This document shows, one piece after another, positions 8,846 to 18,088 of a stretch of DNA of 64,000 bases. The position numbers and the translations under genes are program-made. Position 1 is the stretch's first letter. Every line of letters starts with the position of its first letter. The stretch is from the NCBI RefSeq assembly GCF_902499075.1, contig NZ_CABVPP010000005.1, forward strand, positions 124,001-188,000, in the 5' to 3' direction. Origin of the DNA: Burkholderia pseudomultivorans. GTDB lineage: Bacteria > Pseudomonadota > Gammaproteobacteria > Burkholderiales > Burkholderiaceae. Below the pieces are notes generated by a model. That model was not told the DNA's origin. It saw only the letters and a program-made list of their open reading frames with translations, and ran no database searches.

Positions 8846-10237
8846 TCAGGCCAGTTCGCCCAGGCACGCGTCGAACTGCGCGACGAGGCGGTCGACGTCG
8901 TCAGCCGTCGTCTGCGGGCACACGAGCATCATGTTGTGGAACGGCGTGATCAGCACGCCGCGATTCAGCAGATACAGATGCACGATGTGCTCGAGTTCGC
9001 TGTCGAGCTGCGCGCCGGCGATCGTGCCGTTGATCGGCGGCGTCGGCGCGAACTGGAACTCGGTGCGCGCGCCGATGCGCGTCACGCACCACGGCAGCGC
9101 GTGTTTCGCGATCGCCTGTTCGAGCCCGGCCGCGAGCCGCGCGGCGAGTTCGAACATGTGCGCGTAGGCCGCGTCGGTCGCGACTTCGGCCAGCGTCGCG
9201 CGCATCGCATGCATCGCGAGCATGTTCGCGGTGAGCGTCGTGCCTATCCCCGAATGGCCGGGCGGCGCGTTCAGCTTCGCCTGCTTCGCGCGCTCCGCGA
9301 ATTCGGCGCTGAATCCGTACACCGCGCACGGCACGCCGCCGGCGATCGGCTTGCCGACCACCAGCATGTCGGGTTCGAGGCCGTGTGCGACCGCATAGCC
9401 TCCGGGGCCGCTGCTGATCGTATGCGTCTCGTCGATCACCAGCAGCGTGCCGTAGCGGCGCGTCAGCGCGCGTGCGGCGTCCCAGAAGCCCGGTTCGGGC
9501 AGCACCATCCCGATGTTCGTCATCGCGGGTTCCGCGAGCACGCACGCGACGTCGCCGCTCTTCAGCGCCGCTTCGAGCGCCGCGAGATCGTTGAACTCGA
9601 CGACGCGCGTGTTCGCGAGCAGGTCGTACGATTGCCCGAGCAGGCTGTCGCGCTGCACCGGGCGGCCGTCGACGAGATCGACGAAGACGTCGTCGACGGT
9701 GCCGTGATAGCAGCCGTTGAACACGACGATCGTGTTGCGGCCGGTGGCCGCGCGCGCCCAGCGCAGCACGAAGCGGTTCGCGTCGCTCGCGCTCAGCGCG
9801 AACTGCCAGACCGGCAGCCGGAAGCGGCGTGCGAGTTCGCGCGACACCCACGCGGCGTCCTCGCTCGGCAGCATCGTCGTATAGCCGCGCGTGGCCTGCT
9901 CGACGAGCGCGCGCGCGACGGGTTCGGGCGCATGGCCGAACATCGCGCCGGTGTCGCCGAGGCAGAAGTCGACATAGCGATGACCGTCGACATCGGTAAA
10001 CGTCGCGCCGCGCGCTTCCTTCACATACAGCGAAAACGGCGTCGACCAGTCCTGCATCCAGTGCAACGGCACGCCGAAGAGCAGATGCTCGGCCGCTTCC
10101 GCCGACAAGGCGCGGGAGATCGGCATGGCTTCGGTGAATGCACGGCGCTCGCGGTCGAACAGCGCGCGGGCGCGGATGAGGTCGACTCCGTGACGGGAAC
10201 GCAAGTTGGGCTCCTGGGCTGTGAAGATGACGGACAC
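8846..10237 (-). CDS. Class III PLP-dependent aminotransferase (glutamate-1-semialdehyde aminomutase-like)
   Basis: A 463-residue fold-I PLP enzyme. Recognisable landmarks are VIDETHT, where the Asp contacts the pyridine nitrogen of PLP, and VVGKPIAGGVP, which carries the Schiff-base Lys. The N-terminal half has the family pattern DVDGHRYVDFCLGDTGAMFGH in its usual position. It is not a housekeeping hemL by context: it is isolated, convergent to the hydrolase pair and next to no haem gene. A transaminase or aminomutase for a beta- or omega-amino acid is likely. Confidence 0.87.
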   Translation of the reverse strand: MSVIFTAQEPNLRSRHGVDLIRARALFDRERRAFTEAMPISRALSAEAAEHLLFGVPLHWMQDWSTPFSLYVKEARGATFTDVDGHRYVDFCLGDTGAMFGHAPEPVARALVEQATRGYTTMLPSEDAAWVSRELARRFRLPVWQFALSASDANRFVLRWARAATGRNTIVVFNGCYHGTVDDVFVDLVDGRPVQRDSLLGQSYDLLANTRVVEFNDLAALEAALKSGDVACVLAEPAMTNIGMVLPEPGFWDAARALTRRYGTLLVIDETHTISSGPGGYAVAHGLEPDMLVVGKPIAGGVPCAVYGFSAEFAERAKQAKLNAPPGHSGIGTTLTANMLAMHAMRATLAEVATDAAYAHMFELAARLAAGLEQAIAKHALPWCVTRIGARTEFQFAPTPPINGTIAGAQLDSELEHIVHLYLLNRGVLITPFHNMMLVCPQTTADDVDRLVAQFDACLGELA

Positions 10238-10542
10238 GATAGCGCGGAGCGCGGGGGGCTGAACAGGGGCGGAATCACCGACGCGGGAGGGGATGCGCGA
10301 TATCTTTTTTAAAAGTTTTTGCGCATAAACCGGCGAAGGGCGGCGTGGGCCGTTGCATCGAACGTGGGTGTGCGCTCACGTTGGCGAGGTGCCGAGTCTG
10401 GCCGGTTCGTGGTTCCGGTTGCCGTGCCGTACCGCGGCGGCGGCTTCGACGTGGTTTGCGGCGGACGCCTATGTTGCTCGCATGGCGAGTGAGCGGGCGC
10501 TCGCTCGTCTACATCGGACCTTCGTTGCCGGCCCCGATCGCA
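10238..10542. other. Intergenic gap with no recognised gene
   Basis: About 300 bases upstream of the aminotransferase and downstream of the acetyltransferase. It includes an A/T-rich patch near 10300-10330 (TTTTTTAAAAG) that could serve as promoter DNA for the leftward gene. Open frames here are Arg-rich and look like chance frames in GC-rich DNA. Confidence 0.5.
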
Positions 10543-11049
10543 TTAAGCGAGCGTCTTCACCATGTGATGTTCGTCGTAGAAGCGGCCATCGACGAACAGC
10601 GAACGCGGCTCCGTGCCGAACCGGACGAACCCTTGCGATGCATACAGCCGCTCCGCGGTGCCGTTGATCGCGTTGACGCACAGCATCAGCTGGCGGCAGC
10701 CCCAGGCTTGCGCCGCATGCGCGGTCGCGCTGTCGAGCAGCGATTGCGCGATGCGGCGCCCGCGATACGCGGGGTCGACGAACACGCCCCAGATCGTCGC
10801 CTTGTGCGCGACCTTCGCGCGCGCATCGCGGCGCACGCCGGTGATGCCGACGAGCGTGTCGCCGTCGAATGCGCCGAACACGGCCTGCGTGTGCGTCGGC
10901 GTGAGCCGTGCCGCGAATTCGTCGATCGGCACGAGCGCTTCTTCGTCGCGGGTCGGCAGGAACGAGGTCGGCGACGTGTCGACCGCGCGCAGGCGCAGGG
11001 ACTGGAACGGGGCCGCGTCGGCGGCGTCGAGCAGGCGGATCGTGATCAT
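10543..11049 (-). CDS. GNAT family N-acetyltransferase
   Basis: A 168-residue single-domain GNAT protein that would transfer an acetyl group from acetyl-CoA to an amine. Motif A is visible as VFVDPAYRGRRIAQSLL, the pyrophosphate-binding R/Q-x-x-G-x-A/G loop, followed by LMLCVNAINGTAERLYASQG (motif B, with the Tyr often serving as general acid). It stands alone between two long gaps. Substrate unknown. Confidence 0.88.
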   Translation of the reverse strand: MITIRLLDAADAAPFQSLRLRAVDTSPTSFLPTRDEEALVPIDEFAARLTPTHTQAVFGAFDGDTLVGITGVRRDARAKVAHKATIWGVFVDPAYRGRRIAQSLLDSATAHAAQAWGCRQLMLCVNAINGTAERLYASQGFVRFGTEPRSLFVDGRFYDEHHMVKTLA

Positions 11050-11830
11050 CGTGTTGTTGTGTCGTTGTGTCGAGGATGCGGCAGAGGCCGGAATCTGCGG
11101 CGCGATGCGCGGCAGGGCAGGGTCATGCTAAACGGAAACGGGGCGGGGTGCTGTGGGGGCTGGGAGGGGGATGCGGGGGGCGGGCGCGGGGCGCGGAGCG
11201 GGCGCGCGGCATGACATCGCGAGTATGGACGCGCGCCGCGAGTTGTCCTGCGGCGCACGTCGTTCGCAATACGGCCAGCCGCGTGGTTCAGATCGCATCG
11301 CGCGGCCGGTGCGCGTCGTCGTCGAAGCAGCACGCGGGCACGTCGGCGTCGATGTGGCCGAGGCTCGGGTGCGGCGTATCCGATTCCGCTGTCGAAATAC
11401 AGGCTGAACACGAATTGCTCGCCGCCATGCCGGACGTTATCGGCGAAGCCGGATCGCTCGCGAGCATTCCGTACGCGTAGTCCCGTGTGCCGTAGGCCAT
11501 CTGTCGGCCGCCATGAATGCCGATGTCATGTCACCGGCGAGCGCGGCAGAACAGCGTGTCGAAGTCGAGCGTGAGCGCCGCGAGTTGTCGCAGGTCGGCG
11601 CGACGTCGTCGCACCGGGACAATTGCGCGAGAGGCAGACCGCGCACAGGCGCGCCGATCGTCTGACGATCGAGTTGCGTCGGAGCGGTATGGGTGGAGGG
11701 TGGAGCGAAACGTGGGAGGCAGCGAGGCGCGATGTCGACGCCGGCGCGCAACGGCGGTATCGAAGCCGCGTCGCGCCGATGCGAAGCATCGTGCGCGACG
11801 TCATCCGCTCGGCCTCGCAGAAACCGGCGA
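11050..11830. other. Long intergenic region, possible small gene remnant
   Basis: About 780 bases with no convincing gene. The clearest frame is a 70-codon minus-strand frame at 11288-11500, starting MAYGTRDYAYGM and ending DDDAHRPRDAI. It is less Arg-rich than shadow frames and might be a small hypothetical protein, but it has no domain I recognise. The part from 11150 to 11220 is a G-rich low-complexity stretch. Confidence 0.4.
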
Positions 11831-12478
11831 TCAATACCGCGACAACTGATTCCCGTCGATGCGCACGCGGTCGCCCGGCCGCAGGTCGCCCGGCGACTGC
11901 ACGTCGAACGAGCGCGACGAGCCGTCGCTGACCTGCACGTCGATCCGGTAGCCGCTCGGCGGCTGGGCCGCGCCCATCTGCTGGCCGATCTGGTTGCCGG
12001 CGACCGCGCCGCCGAGCGCGCCGATCACGGTCGCCGCATCGCGGCCATGGCCGCGGCCGACCTGGTTGCCGAGCACGCCGCCGATCAGCGCACCGACCAC
12101 CGTGCCCGCGACGCCCGACGGGCCGACCGAGCTGTTGATCGGGCGGATGTTCGCGATCGTGCCGTACTGCGTGCCGTAGCCGTTTCCGTATTGGCCGCCG
12201 TATTGATTGCCATACTGGTTGTACGGTTGCGAACCGTATTGCTGCTGCGCATCGTATGGCGACGGCGCCTGGTTCGGATACGCCGGCTGCTGCTGCACGT
12301 AGCCAGGTTGCGAATACGCGGGCTGCGCATAGCCGGGCGTCGCGTATTGCTGCTGCGGATAGCCCGGTTGCGCGCCGTACGGCGCGTAGCCCGGCGCGAC
12401 GCAGGCGGTCAGCGGAAGCGCCGCCACGGCGACGAGCGAGGCGAACAGAACGGTCTTCGTGGAGGGCATGCGCATCAT
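11831..12478 (-). CDS. Outer-membrane lipoprotein with glycine-zipper 2TM domain
   Basis: A 215-residue secreted lipoprotein. The signal peptide ends in the lipobox LTAC with Cys26. Residues about 30-105 form a Tyr/Gln/Pro/Gly-rich low-complexity region with repeats such as QPGY and YGNQYGGQYGN. The glycine-zipper segment VVGALIGGVLGNQVG ... VIGALGGAVAGNQIG follows, and a basic C-terminal region may touch peptidoglycan or RNA. AGGAAA sits a few bases upstream of the ATG at 12478; the frame extends further upstream without a ribosome site. The family (SlyB/RickA-like 2TM zipper) is linked to envelope integrity. Confidence 0.88.
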   Translation of the reverse strand: MMRMPSTKTVLFASLVAVAALPLTACVAPGYAPYGAQPGYPQQQYATPGYAQPAYSQPGYVQQQPAYPNQAPSPYDAQQQYGSQPYNQYGNQYGGQYGNGYGTQYGTIANIRPINSSVGPSGVAGTVVGALIGGVLGNQVGRGHGRDAATVIGALGGAVAGNQIGQQMGAAQPPSGYRIDVQVSDGSSRSFDVQSPGDLRPGDRVRIDGNQLSRY

Positions 12479-13004
12479 GATGTTTCCTGCATCGGCAACG
12501 TGTCCGCCAGCGGATTGCCGGCGGAGGGCGAACTCGGCGTGAGTATAAGGAATGGCCGCAGGCAAGTCCGGTGCAGGCGGGTAACAACGTGTAAAGTCTG
12601 TTGCCGCGTAAATCGCGGGCGGCGCGCGGTGTCGAAACGAGGAGCGGGAGGCGTGGCGCGGCATGCGTTTACATCATCGCCGCCGTGAGTCCGCGGTCGG
12701 CAATGGGCGTCGGCGCGCCGCATGCGATCGTCACGTCGGGGCGGCATCGGGTGTCGCCTCCTCGTTCGCTCGTCGCGGTTGTCGCCGCCCGCTCCGATCG
12801 GACCCCGGGTTTTTTCCATACCCGCCGGCCCGTCCCGCCACGCATCGCGAAATCGAATGCGCGGCATCGCGACATTTAATTGGCCTCGGACCGTGTCGTC
12901 CGATATCGTGACCGGATTCCCTGCCAACGGTCGCGCCGCGCCGGCTGCGGTTCCTTCCCCTGTCCGCGTCGGCGTCGCGCAGCGACCGCCCCACATTCCG
13001 AGCC
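12479..13004. other. Intergenic region between divergent lipoprotein and amidohydrolase genes
   Basis: About 525 bases that must hold promoters for both divergent genes. An A/T-rich run near 12810-12890 (TTTTTTCC, then GACATTTAATTGG) is the most promoter-like part for the plus-strand amidohydrolase. No small gene or structured RNA is evident. Confidence 0.4.
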
Positions 13005-14204
13005 ATGACCGATCGCTTCTTCATCAACGCCGTCGACGCCGGCGGCCAGCCCATCAACCTCGTCGTTCACGACGGCCGCTTCGTCGCGATCGGGCCCGAC
13101 TGCACGCCCGCGCCAGGCGCGGAAACGGTCGATCTCGACGGCCGCGTCGTGCTGCCCGGCTTCGTCGACGGCCATATCCATCTCGACAAGAGCTTCGTCG
13201 GCGATCGCTGGGTGCCGCACGAGCCGGTCGAATCGCTGCGCGAGCGACTCGTGGTCGAGAAGCGCCAGCTCGCGGCCGCGCCGCCGATCGTCGAGCGTGC
13301 GAACGCGCTGATCGCGCAGGCGGCTGCCTTCGGCACGGTCGCGATGCGCAGCCACGTCGACGTCGATGCGACGACCGGCCTCGCGAACCTGCACGCCGTG
13401 ATGGCCGCGCGCGAGCAGTGGCGCGGGATCGTCGACATCGAACTGGTCGCGTTCCCGCAGGCCGGCGTCGTGTCGTGCCCGGGCACTGCCGACATCCTCG
13501 ACGCGGCCGTGCGCGAAGGTGCCGACGTGGTCGGCGGGATCGATCCGACGACGCTCGACGGCGACGCGGAAGGCCAGCTCGACATCGTGTTCGGCATCGC
13601 CGAGAAGCGCGGCGCGAAGATCGACATCCACCTGCATGAGCCGGGCGAAACCGGCATCGCGCAACTGCTGCGGATCGCGGCGCGCACGCGCGCGGCGGGG
13701 CTCGGCGGGCGCGTGAACGTGAGCCATGCGTATGCGCTCGGCGAAGTGGGCCGCGACGACGTTGCGCGCACGGCCGCGGCGCTGGCCGACGCGGGCGTGT
13801 CGATCCTGACCAATGCGCCGGGCGACTGTGCGTTCCCGCCGGTGCGGCAACTGCGCGACGCGGGCGTGCACGTGTTCGCCGGCAACGACAACATCCGCGA
13901 CGCATGGTGGCCGTACGGCAACGGCGACATGCTGCAGCGCGCGATGATGGTCGGCTATCGCTCGGGCTTCTACACCGACGAAGCGCTCGGCATCGCGCTC
14001 GACATGGCGACGCACGCCGGTGCGCGCGCAATCGGCAAGGATCGCTATGGAATCGCGGTCGGCTGCGACGCGACGTTCGTCGCGGTGCGCGCGCCGAATG
14101 CGGCGGCCGCCGTCGCGGGCGTGCCGGCCGAACGCTGGGTGTTCCGCCGCGGCGAAAGCGACACCGCCGCGCCGATCGCGCCCGCGCTGCGTTTCACGCG
14201 ATAA
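13005..14204 (+). CDS. Cytosine deaminase-like metal-dependent amidohydrolase (1)
   Basis: A 399-residue amidohydrolase-superfamily enzyme of the CodA/AtzC branch, which hydrolyses exocyclic amino groups or ring amides of N-heterocycles. Metal-ligand motifs occur in order: HxH in DGHIHLDK, DIHLHEPGE, the His of NVSHAYALG and the Asp of GNDNIRD. RSHVDVDATTGL matches the CodA branch. It is followed after a 70-base gap by a paralogue. No transporter or regulator is adjacent except the LysR gene at 16081. Confidence 0.87.
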   Translation: MTDRFFINAVDAGGQPINLVVHDGRFVAIGPDCTPAPGAETVDLDGRVVLPGFVDGHIHLDKSFVGDRWVPHEPVESLRERLVVEKRQLAAAPPIVERANALIAQAAAFGTVAMRSHVDVDATTGLANLHAVMAAREQWRGIVDIELVAFPQAGVVSCPGTADILDAAVREGADVVGGIDPTTLDGDAEGQLDIVFGIAEKRGAKIDIHLHEPGETGIAQLLRIAARTRAAGLGGRVNVSHAYALGEVGRDDVARTAAALADAGVSILTNAPGDCAFPPVRQLRDAGVHVFAGNDNIRDAWWPYGNGDMLQRAMMVGYRSGFYTDEALGIALDMATHAGARAIGKDRYGIAVGCDATFVAVRAPNAAAAVAGVPAERWVFRRGESDTAAPIAPALRFTR

Positions 14205-14274
14205 GCGCTTCCGACCGGCGCGCGCGTTGCTGGCGACGCCCTGTCTTTCATTCCGACCGACCCACGACATCGAC

Positions 14275-15462
14275 ATGACAAGCTTGCTGATCCGCAATGT
14301 CCGCACCGGCGCCGCCGCCGACGCGCTCGATATCCTGATCGAAGGCGATCGCATCGCGCGCATCGGCGCGGCGCTCGACGCGCCCGCCGGCTGCGCGATC
14401 GAGGACGGCGCGGGCGCACTCGCGCTGCCGGGCCTCGTCGAAGGCCACACGCATCTCGACAAGACGCACTGGGGAATGCCGTGGTACCGCAACGCGGTCG
14501 GGCCGCGCCTCGTCGACCGCATCGAGAACGAGCGGCACTATCGCGCGACGAGCGGGCACGACGCCGGCGCGGCGTCGCTCGCGCTGGCGCGCGCATTTCT
14601 CGCGGCCGGCACGACGCGGATCCGCACGCACGTCGATGTCGACACCGAGGCCGGGCTGCGGCATCTGCACGGCGTGCTGGCGACGCGCGACACGCTGCGC
14701 GGACAGGTGGAAATCCAGATCGTCGCGTTTCCGCAATCGGGTGTGCTGAAGCGTCCCGGCACCGACGCGCTGCTCGCCGATGCGCTCGGCGCGGGCGCGG
14801 ACCTGCTCGGCGGGCTCGATCCGTGCGCGATCGAAGGCGATCCGGTGGAGGCGGTCGACGTGCTGTTCGGGATCGCCGAGCGTCACGGCCGCGGGCTCGA
14901 CATTCATCTGCACGAGCGCGCGTCGATGGGCGCGTATTCGCTCGACCTGATCCTGCAGCGCACGGCCGCGCTCGGCATGCAGGGCAAGGTCACGATCAGC
15001 CACGGCTTCTGCCTCGGCGATATCGCCGAGCGCGAGCGCGACGTGCTGCTCGCGCGGATGGCCGAACTCGGCGTCGCGATCGTCACGACCGCGCCGGCCG
15101 CGGTGCCGGTGCCGTCCGTGGCTGCATGCCGAGCGGCGGGCGTGACGGTGATCGGCGGCAACGACGGCGTGCGCGACACGTGGACGCCGTACGGGTCGCC
15201 CGACATGCTCGAACGCGCGATGCTGATCGGGATGCGCAACGATTTCCGGCGCGACGATGCGCTCGAGGTCGCGCTCGACTGCGTGACCTCGAGCGCGGCG
15301 CGCGGCTGCGGCTTCGCGGATTACGGGCTGCGGCCCGGCGCCCGCGCGGACGTCGTGCTCGTCGATGCGCTGACGCTGGCCGAGGCCGTCGTCGCGCGGC
15401 CGGTGCGGCGGCTCGTCGTGTCGTCGGGGCAGGTCGTCGCGAGAAACAGCGCGCTGGTCTGA
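14275..15462 (+). CDS. Cytosine deaminase-like metal-dependent amidohydrolase (2)
   Basis: A 395-residue paralogue of the preceding gene with the same ligand order: EGHTHLDK, DIHLHERA, TISHGFCLG and GNDGVRD. The shared blocks RTHVDVDTEAGL and VEIQIVAFPQSG show common origin, yet the sequences differ enough to suggest different substrates. The ATG at 14275 is the only sensible start; upstream frame extension runs into the previous gene. Together the pair could perform two successive deamination or ring-opening steps on a heterocycle. Confidence 0.87.
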   Translation: MTSLLIRNVRTGAAADALDILIEGDRIARIGAALDAPAGCAIEDGAGALALPGLVEGHTHLDKTHWGMPWYRNAVGPRLVDRIENERHYRATSGHDAGAASLALARAFLAAGTTRIRTHVDVDTEAGLRHLHGVLATRDTLRGQVEIQIVAFPQSGVLKRPGTDALLADALGAGADLLGGLDPCAIEGDPVEAVDVLFGIAERHGRGLDIHLHERASMGAYSLDLILQRTAALGMQGKVTISHGFCLGDIAERERDVLLARMAELGVAIVTTAPAAVPVPSVAACRAAGVTVIGGNDGVRDTWTPYGSPDMLERAMLIGMRNDFRRDDALEVALDCVTSSAARGCGFADYGLRPGARADVVLVDALTLAEAVVARPVRRLVVSSGQVVARNSALV

Positions 15463-15525
15463 GCAACGGGCGTGCGCGGTTCCCGGTAAGATCCGGCTTT
15501 CAGCCGACCTTTCGGAGCGACGACG

Positions 15526-16005
15526 ATGCGACGCAAGACAGCAGCAGCCCCTGCATGCCGATGGATCGCCGCGGCGATGTTCGCGGTGACGGCCGCGCAT
15601 GCCGCAGCGGCCGGCGGCGCGGGCGACGCGCAGCAGGAAGCGAATCGCCGGACGGTGCTCGCGTTCTACGAGAAAGGCCTGAACGACAAGGACGCGGAGG
15701 CCGCGCTCGCCTATGTCGGCGATCGCTACGTGCAGCACAATCCGAACGCGGCCGACGGCCGCGACGGTTTCCGCAAGTTCGTCGCGTTCCTGCGCGACAA
15801 GTATCCGCAGTCGCACAGCGAGATCAGGCGCTCGTTCGTCGACGGCGACTACGTGATCCTGCACGTGCACGCGGTGCGCGAGCCCGGCACGCGCGGCAGC
15901 GCGATCGTCGACATCTTCCGGCTCGAGAACGGCAAGATCGTCGAGCACTGGGACGTCAATCAGCCGGTGCCCGAGCAGGCCGCGAACGGGAACACGATGT
16001 TCTGA
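15526..16005 (+). CDS. Secreted SnoaL-like (NTF2-fold) protein
   Basis: A 159-residue protein with a signal peptide (Ala-rich segment ending near residue 29) and a single NTF2/SnoaL domain. The family pattern is visible in VLAFYEKGLNDKDAEAALAYV, YVQHNPNAADGRDGF and IVDIFRLENGKIVEHWDV. Such proteins resemble polyketide cyclases and ester or epoxide hydrolases, but many are of unknown function. It is 63 bases after the amidohydrolase pair. Confidence 0.8.
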   Translation: MRRKTAAAPACRWIAAAMFAVTAAHAAAAGGAGDAQQEANRRTVLAFYEKGLNDKDAEAALAYVGDRYVQHNPNAADGRDGFRKFVAFLRDKYPQSHSEIRRSFVDGDYVILHVHAVREPGTRGSAIVDIFRLENGKIVEHWDVNQPVPEQAANGNTMF

Positions 16006-16080
16006 CGCGGCGCGGCGGATCGGCGCTTCGAACGGGCCGGCATAGCCGCGGGACCGATCGGGCGGATCCGCCTGCCGCGC

Positions 16081-16941
16081 TTACCGCTCCTGCTCCAGCA
16101 TCGCCGCCAGCGTCTTCGTCAGTTCGCTGACCATCGGATCGGCCGTCGGCCGGTGCAGGATCGCGATATCCATGTTCTCGATCGGCGCGAACCCTTCCTT
16201 CGCGGTCAGCACGACATGCTCGTCCGTGACCACGCGCGCGGGCAGCACGCTGATACCGAGCCCGTCGGCGACCGCTGCCTGGATCCCGCTCAGGCTCGAC
16301 GTCGTAAACGCGATCCGCCAGCGGCGGCCGCGTTCCTCGATCGCCTTGATCATGTCGTCGCGATAAAGCCCGCGCGGCGGAAACACGACGATCGGCACCG
16401 GGTCGAGATCGATCGACGGATGCTTCGCGCTGTCGATCCAGCGCAGCTTCTCGGGCCAGCGCACGACGGCTTCGCGGCTGTCGCGCCGCTGCTTGATCAG
16501 CACCAGGTCGAGTTCGCCGCGATCGTACGCGGCGCTGATGTCGCGGCTCAGCCCGCACGTCACTTCGAGCTTTACCTGCGGATGCGCGCGCTTGAACGCG
16601 GCCAGCGCATGGGTCGTGCGGCCCGCCGCGAAGTCGTCGGGCACGCCGAGCCGGATCGTCAGTGCGACGGTGGCGCCGGCCAGCACTTCGAGCATCTCGT
16701 CGTTCAGGCCGAGCATGCGGCGCGCGTAACTCAGCACGGTGACGCCCGCATCGGTCGGCCGCACGTCGCGCGTGCCGCGATCGAGCAGCCGGTGCCCGGC
16801 GATCTCCTCGAGCCGCCGCACCTTCTGGCTGACCGTCGACTGCGTCGAGTGCAGGCGCGCGGATGCCGTCGTGAAGCTGCCGCAGTCGGCGACCATCACG
16901 AGCGCGCGCAGCAGATCGAGGTCGAACAAGGGTCTATTCAT
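16081..16941 (-). CDS. LysR family transcriptional regulator
   Basis: A 286-residue LysR protein. The N-terminal winged HTH (about 5-65) includes LVMVADCGSFTTASARLHST and VSQKVRRLEEIAG. The effector domain (about 90-285) has the expected RLGVPDDFAAG and LVLIKQRRDS strands. It is convergent with the amidohydrolase/SnoaL genes rather than divergent, so its target is not obvious; upstream lies the decayed toxin locus. An A/T-rich stretch (16945-17000) precedes its start. Confidence 0.88.
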   Translation of the reverse strand: MNRPLFDLDLLRALVMVADCGSFTTASARLHSTQSTVSQKVRRLEEIAGHRLLDRGTRDVRPTDAGVTVLSYARRMLGLNDEMLEVLAGATVALTIRLGVPDDFAAGRTTHALAAFKRAHPQVKLEVTCGLSRDISAAYDRGELDLVLIKQRRDSREAVVRWPEKLRWIDSAKHPSIDLDPVPIVVFPPRGLYRDDMIKAIEERGRRWRIAFTTSSLSGIQAAVADGLGISVLPARVVTDEHVVLTAKEGFAPIENMDIAILHRPTADPMVSELTKTLAAMLEQER

Positions 16942-17048
16942 TTCCGCACTTTTATGGATTCGGTCATTTCATTTCCAAATGTGCGACGACTTTTAGCACG
17001 GCCGGATGCGCCGGGCAATCGCGGTTTCGCCGGACGCGCGCCAGCAGG

Positions 17049-17358
17049 TCAGCGAGTGCGGGAGATGCGCGGTGGGGCGGCTGCGGGAAGCTGGCGGAGG
17101 AAGGTGTCGCGATGCCGAACCAGGAACGCGCCGGCCGTCGCCAGCTGCTCCGGTTCCTGTTCGATCACCACGAACCAGTCCCGTGCGGTCGGACGATCAC
17201 CGCGATGCGATGGCCGTGGCGCAACATCAGGACCGTGCCGCCGCCGAAGGTCAGAACGGGTTGGACGTTCCGTGCTTCCGTATCTCGTCGACGAGCGTCA
17301 ACGCGTGGCGGAACAGGTTTTGCCAAGGGCCCGCAGGCAAAGGGACAGGCGCGCTCAT
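17049..17358 (-). pseudogene. AbiEii-type nucleotidyltransferase toxin remnant
   Basis: Reading leftward from the ATG at 17358, the frame gives MSAPVPLPAGPWQNLFRHAL, then LTLVDEIRKHGTSNPF and a TGA at 17251-17253. A one-base shift restores FGGGTVLMLRHGHR, which is the start of the AbiEii/MNT nucleotidyltransferase signature (GGGTxLxLRHGHR). The following SKDIDIF strand is missing. A third frame reads VIEQEPEQLATAGAFLVRHR and then DTFLRQL up to a stop at 17049, which could be the toxin C terminus after an internal deletion. The start overlaps the stop of the upstream small gene (ATGA). I read this as a dead toxin gene with a frameshift and a large deletion. Confidence 0.65.
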
Positions 17359-17593
17359 GCCCATACTTCCCGATAGAGATGAAGATCGCGCGACCACGCG
17401 GCGAGGTTTTTCCAGATAGCCCGAAGCGGCGTACCCGAACGCTCGGCCGCCTCCTTGGCGGCCTTCACCACGACAGGCAACGGCACCTCGTCGAGGATCA
17501 CCGACAGTTGCGCTTCGTACCCCGCCGGAATCTCCCCGCTGGCGAGCGCGTCGGCCAACAGGCGTTCGGTCAGCTCACCGTCGTAGCTGACAT
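17355..17593 (-). pseudogene. Small gene upstream of the AbiEii remnant, probably decayed antitoxin partner
   Basis: The readable part is ELTERLLADALASGEIPAG, then YEAQLSVILDEVPLPVVVKA and AKEAAERSGTPLRAIWKNLA, ending LYREVWA with its TGA overlapping the next ATG. Composition is protein-like and helical. There is no in-frame ATG or GTG upstream before a TGA, only TTG at 17558. The nearest ATG (17593, reading MSATTVS) is one frame off, which suggests a small indel near 17575. By position it would be the antitoxin or DNA-binding partner of the toxin remnant; the sequence itself is not one I recognise. Confidence 0.5.
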
Positions 17594-17637
17594 TTGCGCT
17601 GACGACCGATTTCCCCGGCCCGGATACCGGGCTCGGT

Positions 17638-17661
17638 AAATGTAAGCTATATCTTACATTT
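17638..17661. promoter_or_regulatory. 24-base palindrome, likely operator of the decayed toxin locus
   Basis: AAATGTAAG and CTTACATTT form perfect 9-base arms around CTATAT. It lies immediately upstream of the small leftward gene, where an autoregulatory antitoxin would bind, and has an AT content far above the surroundings. The link to that locus is positional. Confidence 0.55.
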
Positions 17662-18088
17662 CAGGCAGGGGCGGCGCCTGGCGAATAATGGGGCAGTATA
17701 GGTTGCCTGCCCCGACGACGGAACCGGAGCGGTGCCGACGGCGTATGTCGGTCTCCTGTATAGACATCGTTAAGCAGCGAGAATCCGGAAAAACGCATGC
17801 TGTGACGGCCGGTATTGCACGGGGTATGCGCGCTAAGATCGCATAATTCACCGAAAAACATCGCTAAATATAGCCTACGTCGGCCGTTTTCATATTCTCT
17901 TCAGCGCTGCGGCGCCGCCACTTCCGTATCCGCATCTCCCCTGCTTGCGCTCGAAAATCAAGCAGTCTAGACTGCATCGCACAGTCATCGAAGTCGCCGA
18001 TTTTTCCCCCGCGCCGACGTGTCGGCGCGGCGCATCCACCCGCACGCCCGGCGCCGACCCGCCGCGTCGAGACCAGCAAGGACCTGCC
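17662..18088. other. Intergenic region, promoter DNA only
   Basis: About 430 bases between the divergent toxin remnant and the binding-protein gene. It is richer in A/T than its neighbours (for example around 17810-17870) and probably holds the promoter of the plus-strand gene. I see no complete gene, riboswitch or repeat besides the palindrome already listed. Confidence 0.4.

Noticed and set aside
8846-10237. Naming the aminotransferase hemL
   Set aside because: It is similar to glutamate-1-semialdehyde aminomutase in fold and motifs, but its context is catabolic and the housekeeping gene is expected elsewhere.
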